From Candidatus Bathyarchaeota archaeon (lineage in GTDB: Archaea > Thermoproteota > Bathyarchaeia > TCS64), in assembly GCA_030593155.1 (NCBI GenBank), contig JAUVHT010000002.1, positions 1 through 17,911 on the forward strand: 17,911 nt of DNA. The letters run 5' to 3'. A model generated the notes under the pieces. The model did no database searches, had not been told where the DNA came from, and saw nothing but the letters and a program-made list of their open reading frames with translations. The translations under genes were made by a program, and so were the position numbers. Shown one piece after another: positions 17,621 to 17,911 of this stretch; position 1 is the stretch's first letter; every line of letters begins with the position of its first letter.

Positions 17621-17911
17621 TGAAACTTGACACAACCAAACAGGGGATTAATGCGATCTGGAAAAAATATGAAGCCGAATCGATCCGTTTTCTCCTCGAT
17701 GCGGGAGAGGAGGGATCCGGCTCGGGAGCTGTCTTTGATCATGTGCTGTTCGTGCTGTCTGCGATTGGGGAATCGATCTCGCGGGCCTCAATAATTTTTT
17801 TCCTGAATCGACTTGTGGATGATGGTCTCGCGACCTTTATCACAAGGACGGGGAAGGGGGGCCACCGTAGGGTTTACTCGCTGATCGAGAGAACATGGGA
17901 TGATTTCAACG
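17620..17911 (+). CDS. Winged-helix regulator, N-terminal part (continues at 142-230)
   Basis: The ATG overlaps the leader stop as TGATG. This part encodes residues 1-97 of 126; after removing the duplicated 141 bases, the frame continues through position 230. The N-terminal 35 residues (KQGINAIWKKYEAESIRFLL, then a Gly/Ser stretch) precede the helix-turn-helix described in the entry at position 1. Joined length is 381 bp including the stop. Confidence 0.8.
   Translation, partial: MKLDTTKQGINAIWKKYEAESIRFLLDAGEEGSGSGAVFDHVLFVLSAIGESISRASIIFFLNRLVDDGLATFITRTGKGGHRRVYSLIERTWDDFN
17771..17911. repeat. Terminal direct repeat, right copy
   Basis: Identical to bases 1-141; see the left copy. Counting it once gives a circle of 17,770 bp. 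Confidence 0.93.

Overview
The window looks like one complete circular genome of about 17,770 bp. Bases 17771-17911 repeat bases 1-141 exactly, and a winged-helix gene reads through the junction in frame. The host is most likely an archaeon. TATA-like boxes sit 25-40 bp before operon starts, several leaders are very short or absent, and ribosome-binding sites match the archaeal 16S tail (GGAGG, GTGATCC). The protein set is also typical of archaeal viruses: an HTH_45-type winged helix, ribbon-helix-helix and small zinc proteins, a tyrosine recombinase, and tiny two-helix hydrophobic capsid-like proteins. No ribosomal, tRNA or housekeeping genes are present. The best overall reading is a temperate archaeal virus of the spindle-shaped type (comparable in layout to fuselloviruses, halspiviruses, thaspiviruses or the wyrdviruses of Asgard archaea). 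I cannot name the host lineage from sequence alone.

Layout. (1) 17585 through the junction to 1234: an early-type operon with a leader ORF, a winged-helix regulator and small soluble or membrane proteins. (2) 1331-2338: a ribbon-helix-helix/zinc protein, a zinc ribbon and a small membrane protein. (3) 2339-2843: the only long gene-free stretch, with three identical GC hairpins inside a 15-bp inverted repeat, a 16-bp palindrome and an AT-rich tract; it is the candidate replication origin. (4) 2844-3845: a P-loop ATPase ending in an AT-hook, plus a membrane protein. (5) 3904-4383: two paralogous capsid-like proteins. (6) 4432-9059: two secreted, membrane-anchored beta-propeller-type proteins and a third glycoprotein-like membrane protein, probably the virion surface. 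(7) 9056-11155: a tightly overlapping run of small membrane-anchored or soluble proteins, with a probable frameshift near 10703-10840. (8) 11112-11408, minus strand: an HTH_45-type regulator, the only gene on that strand, divergent from the next operon. (9) 11518-17531: membrane and zinc-finger proteins, the integrase, a row of small Cys-rich proteins, two tandem membrane-plus-winged-helix pairs, two left-handed beta-helix acyltransferases and two glycosyltransferases.

How the parts may work together. The ATPase and the GC-repeat region probably serve replication or packaging using host polymerases, because no polymerase or Rep protein is recognisable. The capsid-like proteins and the glycosylation-site-rich propeller proteins would build the particle. 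The glycosyltransferase/acyltransferase block probably decorates those surface proteins or the host envelope. The integrase gives a lysogenic option. Four promoters (1331, 2844, 11518, 17585) share elements (TGAGGYGTT, TATA, GGTTTCCGA). The structural promoters instead carry TTAAAYAYCC, which suggests two transcription classes controlled by the encoded small DNA-binding proteins.
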